A stretch of 64,000 nucleotides of DNA, taken from assembly GCF_026248685.1 (NCBI RefSeq), contig NZ_CP111036.1, positions 372,001-436,000 of the forward strand. The letters are read 5' to 3'. Source of the DNA: Haladaptatus caseinilyticus. Its GTDB lineage: Archaea > Halobacteriota > Halobacteria > Halobacteriales > Haladaptataceae. Below, one piece after another: positions 63,136 to 64,000 of the stretch. How positions within the stretch are numbered: position 1 is the first letter of the stretch; each line of letters opens with the position of its first letter. Under the pieces are notes generated by a model. That model was not told the DNA's origin and ran no database searches. It saw only the letters and a program-made list of their open reading frames with translations. The position numbers were made by a program, and so were the translations under genes.

Positions 63136-63771
63136 TCAATCACCTGCGTGCCTGTTCGCCCGGGATGGCGGCGGGATCTGTGGTTCGCTCGATCCCGGAG
63201 CGTCGGGGAGCAGGCACCGCACCGGTTCGCGGTTCACGTGCGCGTACTCCTTCGGCGCGTTCGCCAAGGGGTGTGCGGGGTTGCAATCGCTCCGGATTTG
63301 GGCGGCCCGAAGTTCACCGAAACCGGCGATTCTGGCACGGATGCCGCGCCAGTGGAATCGCCCCGCAGAGGGAACGGTGAACGGTTTCGGGGGTCGCCAG
63401 TCGGTTCGATTGCTGGCGAGCACCGCATTGTTGACGTTGGCGGCGAGTTGGTCGTGGTCAACCAGCACACCGACTCGTGCATTCGCGGGGGCGCGAACGG
63501 CTAACACGTCGAGACCCAAGTGAAGTGCTCGGTATTCGGCGACGTTGTTGTCGGGGACATCATAGTCGGGGACAGAAAGCCGGGTGACACGCTTGCCATC
63601 GCGGGTTTCGATGATGACGCCGAGCCCGCCCTCACCGGCGTTGTGACTGTACGAGCCATCGGTGGCGACGTAGAAATCACGGTGGTGGGTATGGGGTGGA
63701 TGGGCGATGTGCGGCGTGGGCGACTCGTCGAACAAATCTCGCAGTGAGGGATGTCGGCCGTGAACGGCCAT
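63136..63771 (-). CDS. RNase HI-like protein
   Basis: 211 aa from the ATG at 63771. Residues about 35-110: FYVATDGSYSHNAGEGGLGVIIE with the first Asp, NNVAEYRALHLGLDVL with the Glu, and VGVLVDHDQLAANVNN with a later Asp. The RNase HI fold is plausible for these. The C-terminal half lacks a clear fourth Asp. Could cut RNA in RNA-DNA hybrids; it ends 13 bases from the zinc-finger gene. Confidence 0.8.
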   Translation of the reverse strand: MAVHGRHPSLRDLFDESPTPHIAHPPHTHHRDFYVATDGSYSHNAGEGGLGVIIETRDGKRVTRLSVPDYDVPDNNVAEYRALHLGLDVLAVRAPANARVGVLVDHDQLAANVNNAVLASNRTDWRPPKPFTVPSAGRFHWRGIRARIAGFGELRAAQIRSDCNPAHPLANAPKEYAHVNREPVRCLLPDAPGSSEPQIPPPSRANRHAGD

Positions 63772-63870
63772 ATTCAACCTTTCGATGTCTGATTACATAA
63801 AAGTGAGGTTGTGTTCGACAATATATGTCATGAGATTATTAGACGCGGGGATTGATGACTTCTACCACAG

Positions 63871-63880
63871 ATATATATCT
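63871..63880 (+). promoter_or_regulatory. TATA box of the lipoprotein gene
   Basis: atatatatct centred about 27 bases before the ATG at 63902; leaderless distance. Confidence 0.6.
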
Positions 63881-63901
63881 GAGAAACGGCCATAAGAGGG
63901 T

Positions 63902-64000
63902 ATGCCCGACGAGCAACTGAATCGGCGCACGTATCTGAAGCTTGCAGGTGGAGCCGCGGCAACGGCTTCGATCGCCGGATGCACGAGCGGAAACGGCAAC
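63902..64000 (+). CDS. Start of a Tat lipoprotein (cut by window end)
   Basis: Only 33 codons are present: MPDEQLNRRTYLKLAGGAAATASIAGCTSG. NRRTYLKLAGG is a Tat signal and IAGC a lipobox, so the protein is exported and lipid-anchored. Probably an ABC transporter substrate-binding protein, but nothing beyond the signal is visible. Confidence 0.8.
   Translation, partial: MPDEQLNRRTYLKLAGGAAATASIAGCTSGNGN

Overview
The window is a stretch of haloarchaeal chromosome (class Halobacteria). The proteins are rich in Asp and Glu. Many genes have a TATA-like box about 25-32 bases before the start codon and no Shine-Dalgarno sequence, which fits leaderless transcripts. Two secreted proteins carry Tat (twin-arginine) signals. 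The core genes are archaeal: Elp3, RfcL, HMG-CoA synthase, a DUF2150 protein, HTH-bat regulators, a HalOD1 domain, an amphi-Trp protein and several tiny zinc-ribbon proteins. The genus cannot be fixed from the sequence. I see no rRNA, tRNA, CRISPR array, insertion sequence or prophage.

Layout. 1-2.3 kb: the end of glyA, a 56-residue gene and folD (one-carbon metabolism). 2.3-6 kb: a Tat-exported cell-wall-hydrolase-like protein and a DUF1028 protein whose tail resembles a peptidoglycan-binding domain. 6.0-6.3 kb: a gene-free, strongly folded stretch that may be a non-coding RNA. 6.3-16.5 kb: amphi-Trp protein, PadR regulator, two multi-pass membrane proteins, class III aminotransferase, regulators, MutY, an FMN reductase, thymidine kinase and a Yip1-like protein. 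16.5-22 kb: a small zinc-ribbon gene that looks frameshifted, an S1/OB/degenerate-DHH protein, Elp3, a ferritin-like protein and small membrane proteins. 22-30 kb: aldehyde dehydrogenase, cupin, an atypical kinase, acyl-CoA dehydrogenase, cobalamin adenosyltransferase with glutaredoxin, and a DHH phosphoesterase. 30-35 kb: the glycine cleavage system (gcvT-gcvH and gcvPA-gcvPB). 35-44.6 kb: Na+/H+ antiporter, halolysin-type protease, NYN and TatD proteins, DUF2150, a pilin-like surface protein and HMG-CoA synthase. 45-53.5 kb: regulators, acetyltransferases, zinc proteins, PhzF and RfcL. 53.8-64 kb: NhaC antiporter, an amino-acid ABC transporter, a half-size CtaA, a degenerate M24 protein, malic enzyme, an RNase HI-like protein and the start of a lipoprotein gene.

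How the genes work together. glyA, folD and the glycine cleavage genes together interconvert serine, glycine and folate one-carbon units; the L-protein (dihydrolipoamide dehydrogenase) is not in the window. The two antiporters, the ABC transporter, malic enzyme and acyl-CoA dehydrogenase suit a heterotroph living in salt. HMG-CoA synthase feeds isoprenoid lipid synthesis.

The most interesting item is the predicted secreted peptidoglycan hydrolase at 2320-3327. Haloarchaea have no peptidoglycan, so its likely target is bacterial cell walls. Next come two proteins that have lost catalytic residues of their families (a RecJ/Cdc45-like DHH protein and an M24-fold protein), the structured region near 6.1-6.24 kb, and a hairpin that covers part of a Shine-Dalgarno sequence near 48.0 kb.
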